This document shows positions 8,956 to 16,435 of a DNA stretch of 48,250 nt, one piece after another. Position 1 is the stretch's first letter, and every line of letters begins with the position of its first letter. Made by a program: the position numbers and the translations under genes. The notes beneath the pieces are model-generated. The model was not told the DNA's origin, made no database searches, and saw only the letters and a program-made list of their open reading frames with translations. The stretch comes from Microbacterium sp. (GTDB lineage: Bacteria; Actinomycetota; Actinomycetes; Actinomycetales; Microbacteriaceae): the NCBI GenBank assembly GCA_002703245.1, contig NZTV01000071.1, positions 1 to 48,250 on the forward strand, read 5' to 3'.

Positions 8956-9327
8956 GTGACAACCGGCGCACCCGACGACATCATGCGGTTCTGCCGCAGT
9001 CGCCGCGACGGACGACGCTGCACCCGCCCCGTCGACCATGCCGGGCTCCACCGGCACCGCACAGTGATGTGGGCTGACACCGGCGCCGACCCGCTCCGCT
9101 GTCCGGGGTCCGGGGCCCCCAGCGAACCTGCCGCGACGTTCCCCGACGGGTGGCCGCACGGACGTGCGCTCTGCGCGGCGTGCCAGCGCTTCATCCCGCT
9201 GCACAACTTCATCCCGTTACACAGCGGCACTCTCGCGCCGCACGACACGTCGGACCCGACCGAGCCCGCCGCCGAGACCCTCCGGCGACGCGAGTGGTTC
9301 AACACCATCGGCGGGCTCAGGTCGTGA
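8956..9327 (+). CDS. Small Cys/His-rich hypothetical protein
   Basis: A 123-residue open frame starting at GTG 8956, four bases after the stop of the MFS gene; it may also start at the ATG at 8983. It has CRSRRDGRRCTRPVDHAGLHRH near the N-terminus (two Cys and three His within about 22 residues) and a later CAAC, a pattern compatible with a zinc-binding site. I do not recognise the family. Codon use is GC-rich at third positions, and its close placement after the transporter supports a real gene. The duplicated phrase FIPLHNFIPLHSGT shows a small internal repeat. Confidence 0.5.
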   Translation: MTTGAPDDIMRFCRSRRDGRRCTRPVDHAGLHRHRTVMWADTGADPLRCPGSGAPSEPAATFPDGWPHGRALCAACQRFIPLHNFIPLHSGTLAPHDTSDPTEPAAETLRRREWFNTIGGLRS

Positions 9328-9337
9328 CGTGCTCTCG

Positions 9338-9556
9338 CCATCAGCGGCAACGGGTGCACGAGCGGGAGGATCTCGTGCTGGTAGCGCGCGTCGAGGTGGT
9401 CGGTCGGCTCGTCCTACAGCAGGTGGGTAGCCTGTTGCCCCAGCGCACCGGCGATGAGCGCGCGCGCTGATGTTCGCCACCGGACAGCACGTCCATGCCG
9501 CAGTGGGTCAATGCCTCCAACCCCGCCCGCGACACATAGCCTAGGGTCGGCCGCAC
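9338..9556 (-). pseudogene. Remnant of an iron-siderophore-type ABC ATPase gene
   Basis: The minus strand encodes fragments of an ABC nucleotide-binding domain of the FecE/FhuC kind: AGLEALTHCGMDVLSGGEHQR in one frame, then RALIAGALGQQATHLL, an in-frame TAG (9414-9416) and DEPTDHLDARYQHEILPLV in another. The frame change occurs inside a CG repeat (about 9458-9467), as if two bases had been added, and the stop falls within Walker B. Both ends of the domain are missing. The stretch from 9557 to about 9605 on the same strand could add a little more (LDDLAERLGVQVVDL), but I cannot place it in the family. No intact partner gene is nearby. Confidence 0.65.
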
Positions 9557-9633
9557 GGAGATCCACCACCTGCACCCCGAGCCGCTCAGCGAGGTCGTCG
9601 AGCGGTGACAGACACCGACGAAGGACCGATCAC

Positions 9634-10026
9634 ATGGGCATCCGCATCAACCTCACGAGCGTGTTCGTCGACGACCAGGCCAAGGCCCTGGCGTTCTACA
9701 CCGACATGCTCGGGTTCGTCCCGAAGAACGACATCCCTCTCGGCGAGCACCGCTGGCTCACCGTCGTCAGTCCCGACGAGCCCACCGGCACCGAGCTGCT
9801 GCTCGAGCCCGACGAGCACCCGGCTGCACGCACCTACCAGGCCGCCCTCATGGCTGACGGGATCCCCGCCGCCTCCTTCACCGTCGACGACGTCGCCGCC
9901 ACCCACGCCGCCCTCAGCGACCGCGGCGTGAGCTTCACGCAGGACCCCCTGGCGATGGGCCCGGTCGTCACCGCCGTCCTCGATGACACGTGCGGAAACC
10001 TGATCCAGCTCACCAGCCCCGCCTGA
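9634..10026 (+). CDS. VOC family protein (glyoxalase/bleomycin resistance fold)
   Basis: A 130-residue protein of the vicinal oxygen chelate superfamily with the usual paired beta-alpha-beta-beta-beta modules: INLTSVFVDDQAKALAFYTDMLGF at the start and AASFTVDDVAATHAALSDRG in the second half, ending GNLIQLTSPA. Members act as glyoxalases, dioxygenases or resistance proteins; the substrate here is not predictable. The ATG at 9634 has AAGGA about ten bases upstream. An open frame extends further 5' but shows no domain sequence. The close match of the N-terminus to small single-domain VOC proteins makes the assignment firm at family level. Confidence 0.88.
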   Translation: MGIRINLTSVFVDDQAKALAFYTDMLGFVPKNDIPLGEHRWLTVVSPDEPTGTELLLEPDEHPAARTYQAALMADGIPAASFTVDDVAATHAALSDRGVSFTQDPLAMGPVVTAVLDDTCGNLIQLTSPA

Positions 10027-10035
10027 ACGAAACGC

Positions 10036-10785
10036 TCAGCGCGGCGGCCAGGAGGAGGCGCCGAGATCTCGCGAGATGTTCCGCGCCGCCTCGCGCAGCT
10101 CCCGGACCACCGCGTCGCGGGGCGGAAACTCCTCGACGGGAAGCGCGACACCCACCGCCGCGATGACGCTGCCGGACTCGTCGACGACCGGCGTGGCGAG
10201 CGCCGCATCTCCCAGCACGGCCTCCTCCCGCTCGATGGCGAGCGCATCACGGCGGACCCCTTGCAGCTCGGCGGTCAAAGCCGCCGCGTCGGTCACCGTG
10301 TTCTCCGTCAGGTCGTCGAGATCTCGCGCCAGCACATCCCCGCGCATCTCGTCGTCATACGCCAGCAGGACCTTCCCGAGCGCCGAGGCGTGGGCCGGCA
10401 GGGTCAACCCGGTCTCGGGCATCTGCTCGGTGCCGTCGGGTCGGCGATCGTGGTGGATCACCAATACGTCACCATTGAGGTTCACCCCCAGGCGCGACGC
10501 CAAGCCGGTACCCAGGGACAGTTCGTGCATCCGCCGCAAGGCCCGGGCACGCACATCGAGCGTGTCCAGGTAGACACTGGACAGCCGCAACAGGGCCGGT
10601 CCGAGCATGTACCGGTTCCCTGCGGGCTCCTGTGCGACCAGCCCGTGCGCCGACAGCGACTTCACCAGCCCATGGACCGTCGACGGCGGTAGATCGAGCG
10701 CCGACGCGAGATCGCTGATGCCGAGGCGGCGTGCGCCTTGCAACAGGTTCAGGATGCGCGCAGCTCTGTCGATCGACTGGATCAT
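10036..10785 (-). CDS. IclR family transcriptional regulator
   Basis: A 249-residue regulator. It has an N-terminal winged helix-turn-helix (SIDRAARILNLLQGARRLGISDLASALDLPPSTVHGLVKSLSAHGL) and a C-terminal IclR effector domain that binds a small metabolite. I chose ATG 10785 because AGGAG lies six bases upstream; the frame opens earlier, at 10818. It is divergent from the glycerol facilitator/dihydroxyacetone kinase operon and so is the probable regulator of that operon, with its own gene. The effector could be dihydroxyacetone, glycerol or a phosphorylated form (inference). Confidence 0.88.
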   Translation of the reverse strand: MIQSIDRAARILNLLQGARRLGISDLASALDLPPSTVHGLVKSLSAHGLVAQEPAGNRYMLGPALLRLSSVYLDTLDVRARALRRMHELSLGTGLASRLGVNLNGDVLVIHHDRRPDGTEQMPETGLTLPAHASALGKVLLAYDDEMRGDVLARDLDDLTENTVTDAAALTAELQGVRRDALAIEREEAVLGDAALATPVVDESGSVIAAVGVALPVEEFPPRDAVVRELREAARNISRDLGASSWPPR

Positions 10786-10830
10786 CGTCGCTCCTGTTCT
10801 CGGCGGGCCGCGGTGCATCCATCTTGCCCC

Positions 10831-10859
10831 TTGACAGCGCCGTCGGGGACGAGCATATT
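10831..10859 (+). promoter_or_regulatory. Promoter of the glpF-dhaKLM operon
   Basis: A strong match to the housekeeping promoter: TTGACA at 10831-10836, a 17-base spacer, and CATATT at 10854-10859. Transcription would start near 10866, about 70 bases before the glpF start codon. The -10 element overlaps the left arm of the inverted repeat at 10857-10893. Confidence 0.65.
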
Positions 10860-10893
10860 CGATATTGACGAAGCCGAGTCGACATTATCGAAT
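10857..10893. promoter_or_regulatory. Inverted repeat, probable IclR operator
   Basis: ATTCGATA (10857-10864) and TATCGAAT (10886-10893) are perfect inverted copies separated by 21 bases, with a centre-to-centre distance of 29 bases, near three helical turns. The left arm covers the end of the -10 box and the right arm lies downstream of the predicted start site, which suits repression by the adjacent divergent IclR protein. Confidence 0.55.
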
Positions 10894-10938
10894 CTGATCC
10901 CAATCTCGGCCGTCCCGTTCGAAGGAGAACAACCAGCA

Positions 10939-11694
10939 ATGGACGAATATCGCACGTGGCAGAAACTCGCCGCCGAATTCCTCGGCACCGCATTCCTGGT
11001 CTTCGTCGGCGTCGGCTCGGTGCCGGCACTCGCGATGGTCAATGGAACCCAACCGTTCAGCGGCGCAGACCTCGGCTTCATCTCCCTGGCCTTCGGCCTG
11101 GTCGTCGTCGCCACGGTCTACGTGTTCGGGTACATCTCGGGCAACCACATCAACCCCGCTGTGACGGTCGGCCTCGCCATCACGGGCAAGTTCCCGTGGC
11201 GTGAGGTCCCCGGCTACCTCATCGCCCAGGTGCTCGGCGCCATCCTCGGGGCGTTCGGCATCGTCGGCGTCCTGGGCATGACCGCAAGCGACCTCGGGCT
11301 CGGCATCGCCGCGTACGGCGACATCCCCGTCTGGCAGGCATTCACCGCAGAGTTCGTGGGCACCTTCCTGCTGGTGTTCACGGTGTTCGGTGTCATCCAC
11401 CGCAAGGCCGCCCCCGGCTTCGCGGGCATCGTCATCGGCTTCATCGTGTTCGCCGCCATCATCCCCGTCGCCCCGGCCACCGGAGCATCCATCAACCCCG
11501 CCCGCACGACCGGTCCGATGATCGTCCAGTCGCTGCTGGGAGGCGAGGTGCTCTGGGAGCAGTGGCCGGTGTACGTCGCGGCCGAGCTGCTGGCCGGTAT
11601 CGCCGCAGCCGCCCTATTCACCGTCATCGCCCGCACCGAGGCCGACCGCACGACTCTCACCGACGCACTCACCGAAGAGGAGACCCGCTCATGA
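10939..11694 (+). CDS. glpF: MIP family glycerol facilitator (aquaglyceroporin)
   Basis: A 251-residue channel of the major intrinsic protein family with six transmembrane helices and two half-helices carrying the NPA signatures: GNHINPAVT in the first half and GASINPARTTGP in the second. The residues around the second box are typical of this family. It should let glycerol or dihydroxyacetone cross the membrane by diffusion. The start ATG 10939 follows GAAGGAGAAC. Its stop overlaps the dhaK start (ATGA at 11691-11694), so uptake and phosphorylation are coupled in one operon. A plain water channel is a less likely reading given the context. Confidence 0.9.
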   Translation: MDEYRTWQKLAAEFLGTAFLVFVGVGSVPALAMVNGTQPFSGADLGFISLAFGLVVVATVYVFGYISGNHINPAVTVGLAITGKFPWREVPGYLIAQVLGAILGAFGIVGVLGMTASDLGLGIAAYGDIPVWQAFTAEFVGTFLLVFTVFGVIHRKAAPGFAGIVIGFIVFAAIIPVAPATGASINPARTTGPMIVQSLLGGEVLWEQWPVYVAAELLAGIAAAALFTVIARTEADRTTLTDALTEEETRS

Positions 11695-12683
11695 AGAAGC
11701 TCATCAACACCCCCGAATCCGTCCTCGCCGACGCGCTCCGGGGCGTCGAGGCCGCTCACCCCGACCTCACCGTCGACCACACCAACCGCGTCGTGATCAG
11801 CGGAGCACCCCGCGACGGCCGTGTCGCCCTCATCTCCGGCGGCGGGTCGGGCCACGAACCGCTCCACAGCGGCTTCGTCGGCGCCGGCATGCTCGACGCC
11901 GCGTGCGCCGGCGAGGTGTTCACCTCCCCCACCCCCGACCAGATGCTCGCCGCCGCCGCCCAGGTCGACGGGGGCGCCGGCGTGCTGTTCATCGTCAAGA
12001 ACTACACCGGCGACGTGCTGAACTTCGAGATGGCCGCCGAACTGGCCGGCGAGCAGGGCATCGACACCGCCTCGGTCGTCGTCGCCGACGACGTCGCCGT
12101 GCAGGACTCGACCTTCACCGCCGGCCGTCGCGGCGTGGGCACCACGGTGTTCGTGGAGAAGATCGCCGGCGCCGCCGCGGCCGAGGGAAAGAGCCTCGCC
12201 GAGGTGAAGGCGGTGGCCGAGAAGGTGTCGGAGAACGGCCGCTCGATGGGTATCGCTCTGACCAGCTGCACCCTGCCTGCGGTCGGGAAGCCGAGCTTCG
12301 AGCTGCCCGAAGACCAGATGGAGGTGGGCGTCGGGATCCACGGCGAGCCGGGGCGCAAGCGTGAGCAGCTGGCCACGGCCCGCGAGATCGCCGCCGAGAT
12401 GGTCGAGGCCATCACCGCCGACCTGGACTTCACCGACGGCCCCGTGATCGCCATGCTCACCGGACTCGGCGGAAGCCCCCTCATCGAGCTCTACGGCGTG
12501 TACGCCGATGTGGCCGACCTCCTGGCCGAGAAGGGCATCACCGTCGCCCGCTCGCTCGTGGGCGACTACATCACCAGCCTCGACATGGCCGGCTGCTCGC
12601 TCACCCTCCTGCGCGCCGACGACGAGATGCTCCGCCTGTGGGATGCCCCCGTCAACACCACCGCGCTGCGCTGGGGATGCTGA
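11691..12683 (+). CDS. dhaK: Dihydroxyacetone kinase, DhaK subunit
   Basis: The 330-residue substrate-binding subunit of PTS-dependent dihydroxyacetone kinase. The family sequence ISGGGSGHEPLHSGFVGAGM is near the N-terminus, and His217 in VGVGIHGEPG is the residue that binds dihydroxyacetone covalently through a hemiaminal. The length matches the usual DhaK. It overlaps glpF by four bases and is followed within two bases by dhaL. The kinase uses DhaL-bound ADP rephosphorylated by DhaM rather than free ATP. Confidence 0.96.
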   Translation: MKKLINTPESVLADALRGVEAAHPDLTVDHTNRVVISGAPRDGRVALISGGGSGHEPLHSGFVGAGMLDAACAGEVFTSPTPDQMLAAAAQVDGGAGVLFIVKNYTGDVLNFEMAAELAGEQGIDTASVVVADDVAVQDSTFTAGRRGVGTTVFVEKIAGAAAAEGKSLAEVKAVAEKVSENGRSMGIALTSCTLPAVGKPSFELPEDQMEVGVGIHGEPGRKREQLATAREIAAEMVEAITADLDFTDGPVIAMLTGLGGSPLIELYGVYADVADLLAEKGITVARSLVGDYITSLDMAGCSLTLLRADDEMLRLWDAPVNTTALRWGC

Positions 12684-12684
12684 G

Positions 12685-13329
12685 ATGGCAGACATGATCA
12701 CCGTTGAAGACCTGGACCGATGGCTGAGGCTGTCCGCGGAACGTCTGCACGCCGAAGCGGAGCGGCTCACCGAGCTCGACTCCGCCATCGGAGACGCCGA
12801 CCACGGCACGAACATGACACGCGGGTTCACCGCCGTCGTGGGAAAACTCGACACCGGCGCGGCCACCGTGCAGGAGCGACTGAAGTCGGTCGGGATGACC
12901 CTGGTCACCACCGTCGGCGGCGCGAGCGGGTCGCTCTACGGCACGTTCTTCCTCGACATGGGCCGGAACAGCCCCGCGGAGGCGTCCATGAGCGCCGAGC
13001 AGCTGGCCGCGGCCATGCGTGCCGGGGTGGCGGCGGTGATCGCACGTGGGCACGCCCAGGTCGGTGACAAGACGATGATCGATGCGTTCCAGCCGGCGAT
13101 CGACACGTTGAGCGAGAAGCTCGACGGCGGCGCGTCACTGGCCGAGTCGCTGCAGGCGGCCTCGGCGGCCGCTGCCGCCGGATGCGAATCGACCAAGCCG
13201 CTCGTGGCACGCAAGGGACGCGCCTCCTACCTGGGCGACCGGAGCGCCGACCACCTCGACCCGGGCGCGGCCAGCACCGCGATCCTGTGGGCGGCCCTCG
13301 CCGACGCCGAGAGCGCGGAGTCCGCGTGA
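12685..13329 (+). CDS. dhaL: Dihydroxyacetone kinase, DhaL (ADP-binding) subunit
   Basis: A 214-residue subunit that holds the nucleotide cofactor and transfers phosphate to DhaK-bound dihydroxyacetone. The metal-coordinating motif GDADHGTNM is clear (about residues 33-41), followed by TTVGGASGSLYGTFFLDMG and, near the end, GRASYLGDRSADHLDPGAAS, all typical of the DhaL domain. Its start lies one base after the dhaK stop and its stop overlaps the dhaM start (GTGA), so all subunits are made together. Confidence 0.96.
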   Translation: MADMITVEDLDRWLRLSAERLHAEAERLTELDSAIGDADHGTNMTRGFTAVVGKLDTGAATVQERLKSVGMTLVTTVGGASGSLYGTFFLDMGRNSPAEASMSAEQLAAAMRAGVAAVIARGHAQVGDKTMIDAFQPAIDTLSEKLDGGASLAESLQAASAAAAAGCESTKPLVARKGRASYLGDRSADHLDPGAASTAILWAALADAESAESA

Positions 13330-14066
13330 TCGGGTTCGTCGTCGTCTCCCACAGCGAGCCCCTGGCCGAAGCAGCCGTCGACCTCGCCCTCCAGATGGTG
13401 CACGGAGAACAACCCCCCGTGAAGATCGCCGCCGGCGCCGCCGGCGGGTTCGGTACCGATGCGGCCGCGATCGCCGGTGCGATCGACGCGTTGGCCGACA
13501 GCGAGGGCGTCGTCATCCTCACCGACCTCGGCTCGGCGACGCTGAGCTCGGAACTGGCCCTCGACCTGCGGGAGAGCAGCCAGCCGGTGCGCATCAGCAC
13601 AGGTCCCTTCGTCGAGGGGGCGACGGCGGGCATCGTCCGCGCCGCCACCGGGGGGACGCTGGAGGAGGTCGTCGCCGACGCCGACAGTGCGCTGCGCGCC
13701 AAGCAGCCCGAAGCGGGCGGGGCGCCGACCGCGCCGGCGGCCGACCCCGCGCCGGAGCAGAAGGACGCCGCGCCGTCGGCGGAGCACGCCGTGATCGAAC
13801 GCGCCCTGCTCAACCCGATGGGCATCCACTCCCGACCGGCGGCCGTGCTGGTCAAGGAGGCCGGACGCTTCGATGCGACCATCGAGATCAGCGACGTCAC
13901 GACCGGGAAGGGCCCGGTCAAGGCGAAGAGCATGGTCGGGATGCTGTCACTGGGCACCGCGAAGGATCACGTCGTGCGCGTGGAGGCGACCGGGCCAGAC
14001 GCGGCCGACGCCGTCGCGGCGTTCGACGCGCTGATCCTCGAGGGCTTCGGCGAACTGGACGACTGA
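13326..14066 (+). CDS. dhaM: DhaM-HPr fusion phosphotransferase
   Basis: A 246-residue two-domain phosphocarrier. Residues 1-125 are an EIIA-mannose-like DhaM domain with phosphorylated His9 (VVVSHSEPLAEA). Residues 126-153 are an Ala/Pro/Glu linker, and 155-246 are an HPr domain with active His168 (NPMGIHSRPA). It passes phosphate from the general PTS enzyme I to the ADP on DhaL. The E. coli version also has an EI-like part, which is missing here. The GTG at 13326 overlaps the dhaL stop. The built-in HPr suggests that this pathway may draw directly on enzyme I. Confidence 0.94.
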   Translation: MIGFVVVSHSEPLAEAAVDLALQMVHGEQPPVKIAAGAAGGFGTDAAAIAGAIDALADSEGVVILTDLGSATLSSELALDLRESSQPVRISTGPFVEGATAGIVRAATGGTLEEVVADADSALRAKQPEAGGAPTAPAADPAPEQKDAAPSAEHAVIERALLNPMGIHSRPAAVLVKEAGRFDATIEISDVTTGKGPVKAKSMVGMLSLGTAKDHVVRVEATGPDAADAVAAFDALILEGFGELDD

Positions 14067-14070
14067 GCGC

Positions 14071-14098
14071 GGGGCCGCGGCGTCCGCGTCGCGGCCCC
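14071..14098 (+). terminator. GC-rich hairpin after the dha operon
   Basis: GGGGCCGCG (14071-14079) and CGCGGCCCC (14090-14098) can form a nine-base-pair all-GC stem with a ten-base loop, starting five bases after the dhaM stop. No T-run follows, which is common in high-GC actinobacteria. Confidence 0.5.
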
Positions 14099-14173
14099 GT
14101 CCTCGGGCGACCACGGGGCGTCGATAGACTCGATCGACCCGCGCCTCCCGACCCACGCGGGCGAGCAGGAGAC

Positions 14174-14830
14174 ATGTCCTCACTCGCGCTGATCCCCTGG
14201 CTCGACCCCGAGACGATCATCGACGCGGCAGGCCCCTGGGCGTTGCTCGTGGTCTGCGCGATCATCTTCGCCGAGACGGGGCTGCTCATCGGGTTCCTCT
14301 TCCCCGGCGACAGCCTGCTCATCATCTCGGGCCTGCTCACGAACACCGTCGACGTGTTCCACGTGAACATCTGGGTGGTGTGCTCGGCGATCGCGATCGC
14401 CGCGTTCATCGGCGGGCAGGTCGGGTACTACATCGGCCACCGCAGTGGTCCCGCCCTGTTCGAGCGGAAAGAGACCGGCCTGATCAGCCGGAAGAACGTC
14501 GAACGCACCAACGCGTTCTTCGACCGGTTCGGAGGCCTCGCGATCATCGTCGCCCGGTTCGTCCCCGTCGTGCGTACCTTCGCCCCGGTCGCCGCCGGCG
14601 TCGGGCACATGCCGCTCCGTGTCTACACGCTGTACAACTTCATCGGTGCGGTGCTGTGGGCCTTCAGCTTCACCCTGCTCGGATACGTCATCGCCTACAT
14701 CCCGTGGGTCAGCGACTTCGTCACCCGGTACATCGACGTCATCCTGCTCGCCGTGGTCGCCGGCACCGCCGTCTTCGTCGGCATTCACTATCTGCGCGAG
14801 CGGCGCGCCGCCGCCCGGGTCGACGCGTAG
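14174..14830 (+). CDS. DedA family membrane protein
   Basis: A 218-residue integral membrane protein of the DedA/SNARE-associated family. These proteins help recycle or flip lipid carriers and maintain membrane potential. Signature stretches are FAETGLLIGFLFPGDSLLI near the N-terminus, and RFVPVVRTFAPVAAGVGHM with the YTLYNFIGAVLW helix in the second half. A TAGACT hexamer at 14125-14130 and a GCAGGAG ribosome site precede the ATG. It is a close paralogue of the protein encoded at 21746-22549, sharing long nearly identical stretches. Confidence 0.92.
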   Translation: MSSLALIPWLDPETIIDAAGPWALLVVCAIIFAETGLLIGFLFPGDSLLIISGLLTNTVDVFHVNIWVVCSAIAIAAFIGGQVGYYIGHRSGPALFERKETGLISRKNVERTNAFFDRFGGLAIIVARFVPVVRTFAPVAAGVGHMPLRVYTLYNFIGAVLWAFSFTLLGYVIAYIPWVSDFVTRYIDVILLAVVAGTAVFVGIHYLRERRAAARVDA

Positions 14831-14980
14831 CGGAGCGCCGATCGGGCACAGCGCAGCGTCGCACGGCCAACCACCGACAGTCCGGCGATCCCGGACAGCA
14901 CCGCGGACCCGCTCGCAGCAGCGATCCCCGGGGTACCCCGGTGGCCACCGGTACGCAACCGGCGGTCGTGCCAGGCCCGC

Positions 14981-15547
14981 TCAGCGCAGCACCGTGCGGC
15001 TGGTCGCGGTGGCTTCCAGGCGCACGCCATCCGGGACGAAGAGGGTCACGACCGGCGGATGCCACGCCGCGGCCACCGTCACGCGCGAGGAGACACCGTC
15101 CGGCGAAGCGGCCGACACGAGCACCGCATCGGTCTGCAGCGCATCAAGGAACGTCTCGGCCTGCTCGGACACCGCGGCGTCGGTCAGCTGCGCGATGGGC
15201 TCACCGTCGACGGTCGTCAACACGAACCCGTCGGAACCGGCGAGCGCGGCCCCGTCCGCCAGCGCGTCCACGCGCTTCTGCGCGAGGTACAAGCTCGTGG
15301 CGTTCACGCACACGAGCACCACGACCAGCGCGAGCACGACATATCCCAGTGTCAGCGGCAGGATGCTCCCCTCCTCCCCCGCCGACGCATCCGCACCACG
15401 CCGCACCCACCGCGGGTGCGCGAACGCACGGGCAGGCGCGGTCACCCTTCGCCACCGCGGGTGCGCGAACGCACGGGCAGGCGCGGTCACCGTCCGCCAC
15501 CGCGGGTGCGCGAGCGCGCGGGCAGGCGCGGTCATCCTTCGCGCCAT
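14981..15547 (-). CDS. TadG-like pilus-assembly protein with N-terminal repeats
   Basis: A 188-residue protein, last in the Tad operon. A single hydrophobic helix follows the pseudopilin-like start (EEGSILPLTLGYVVLALVVVLVCVNATSLYLAQKRVDALADGAALAG), the mark of TadG/RvT-type proteins called helicase/secretion neighbourhood TadE-like. Ahead of it come three copies of a 15-residue unit (VTAPARAFAHPRWRR) from a 45-base tandem repeat. The start is uncertain: ATG 15547 has AAGG ten bases upstream, while ATG 15535 overlaps the stop of the preceding gene (ATGA). Either way the repeats are in frame. The repeats are strongly basic and lie on the cytoplasmic side. Confidence 0.75.
   Translation of the reverse strand: MARRMTAPARALAHPRWRTVTAPARAFAHPRWRRVTAPARAFAHPRWVRRGADASAGEEGSILPLTLGYVVLALVVVLVCVNATSLYLAQKRVDALADGAALAGSDGFVLTTVDGEPIAQLTDAAVSEQAETFLDALQTDAVLVSAASPDGVSSRVTVAAAWHPPVVTLFVPDGVRLEATATSRTVLR
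15407..15541. repeat. Tandem repeat, 3 x 45 bp
   Basis: Three consecutive 45-base units start at 15407, 15452 and 15497. Each begins CCACCGCGGGTGCGCGA; units 1 and 2 are almost identical and unit 3 differs at a few bases. The period is a multiple of three, so copy changes would alter the TadG-like protein by 15 residues at a time without a frameshift. Confidence 0.95.
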
Positions 15548-16047
15548 GTCCGGGAGACCTTCTGCGCCGAGGTCGCTTCGACCGGCACGGCGGCAAGACG
15601 GTCCAGCCCCAGGATGTCGGGCACCAGCGGCAGCGACACGGTCGCCGAAACCGTCACCACCACCAGCGCACCCGCCTGCGGACAGTCACCGGCCGGTCGG
15701 CAGTCCACGTCGATCGCCACGGCCCCCGGATCGATGCCGTACTCAGCCACAACGGAGTCCAGCACGCGGTGCGCACGCTCGTCCGCGGCATCGGTTCCGG
15801 TCGCGGTCGAGATCGCGCGGGCGATGTGACGGGCGGCGGCCTCGGTCCCGAGTGACTGATGTTGCACAAGCGACAGCGTGATCACCAGATACACCAACGG
15901 GACCAGCATGAGCAGCCCGACGACGATGAACTCCAACGCCGCCGACCCGGAATCGTCCTGCCCCAGGTGTCCGCGCACCCATGTGTGACATCGGCGGATC
16001 CCCTCCGGCAACCGTCCCGGCTCAGTCGAAGCTCTCCAGCGGCGCAT
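15532..16047 (-). CDS. TadE-family pseudopilin
   Basis: A 171-residue protein with a charged leader, then GSAALEFIVVGLLMLVPLVYLVIT, the hydrophobic helix with an internal Glu typical of TadE-like pseudopilins, and a predicted outer domain with two cysteines (DCRPAGDCP) that could pair. TadE-like proteins assist assembly or anchoring of Flp/Tad pili. Its start overlaps the end of the preceding TadE-like gene and its stop overlaps the possible TadG start, so translation is coupled along the operon. Confidence 0.85.
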   Translation of the reverse strand: MRRWRASTEPGRLPEGIRRCHTWVRGHLGQDDSGSAALEFIVVGLLMLVPLVYLVITLSLVQHQSLGTEAAARHIARAISTATGTDAADERAHRVLDSVVAEYGIDPGAVAIDVDCRPAGDCPQAGALVVVTVSATVSLPLVPDILGLDRLAAVPVEATSAQKVSRTWREG

Positions 16048-16432
16048 GGGCGGTCACCTCCATCGCCCCGGGGACCCCGAACAGCCCCGCCAGAGGGAGG
16101 GTCCCCCGCACGGTCACCGCGACCACGGGGTGACCGAGATGGGAGGTCTGGGAGACGGCGACCTCGGCGGCGAATCCCGACCCCACCGTGCGGTCGACGA
16201 TCTCGCGCGTGCGGGCGGCCCCTTCTCCGAGCGTGGTGTCGGCGAGCGCGGCGCGGTGGGCGCCCTCGACCGCGGCATCGTGTACCACGTTGCGCACATA
16301 CATCCCGACACCCAGTTGGAGCACGGCGAGGGTGAGTGCGGTCAGCAGCACGCCGACGAGCACGAACTCGACCGGCGCCGAACCCGTTTCGTCGGCGAGC
16401 ACAGCCCGCATCCGCCGCCGCACAGCCCGCAC
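16022..16432 (-). CDS. TadE-family pseudopilin
   Basis: A 136-residue protein with the TadE layout: short basic N-terminus, GSAPVEFVLVGVLLTALTLAVLQL as the transmembrane segment with the characteristic Glu, and a small outer domain. It overlaps the next TadE gene by 26 bases and begins three bases after the stop of the pilin-like gene upstream. It is shorter than its neighbour and lacks the cysteine pair. Confidence 0.85.
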   Translation of the reverse strand: MRAVRRRMRAVLADETGSAPVEFVLVGVLLTALTLAVLQLGVGMYVRNVVHDAAVEGAHRAALADTTLGEGAARTREIVDRTVGSGFAAEVAVSQTSHLGHPVVAVTVRGTLPLAGLFGVPGAMEVTAHAPLESFD

Positions 16433-16435
16433 GCC

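Noticed and set aside
7599..9359. Long minus-strand open frame opposite the MFS gene (586 codons)
   Set aside because: It is a shadow produced by high GC: low-complexity Gly/Glu/Arg/His translation, no domain, and the plus-strand transporter is clear.
9557..9605. Further conserved part of the ABC pseudogene
   Set aside because: The minus-strand phrase LDDLAERLGVQVVDL is suggestive but matches no definite part of an ABC ATPase I can name.
11214..12911. Long minus-strand open frame opposite glpF-dhaK (565 codons)
   Set aside because: A shadow of the well-recognised dha operon; its translation has no recognisable domain.
15407..15541. CRISPR array
   Set aside because: The 45-base units are directly adjacent without spacers, lie in a coding frame and have no cas genes nearby.
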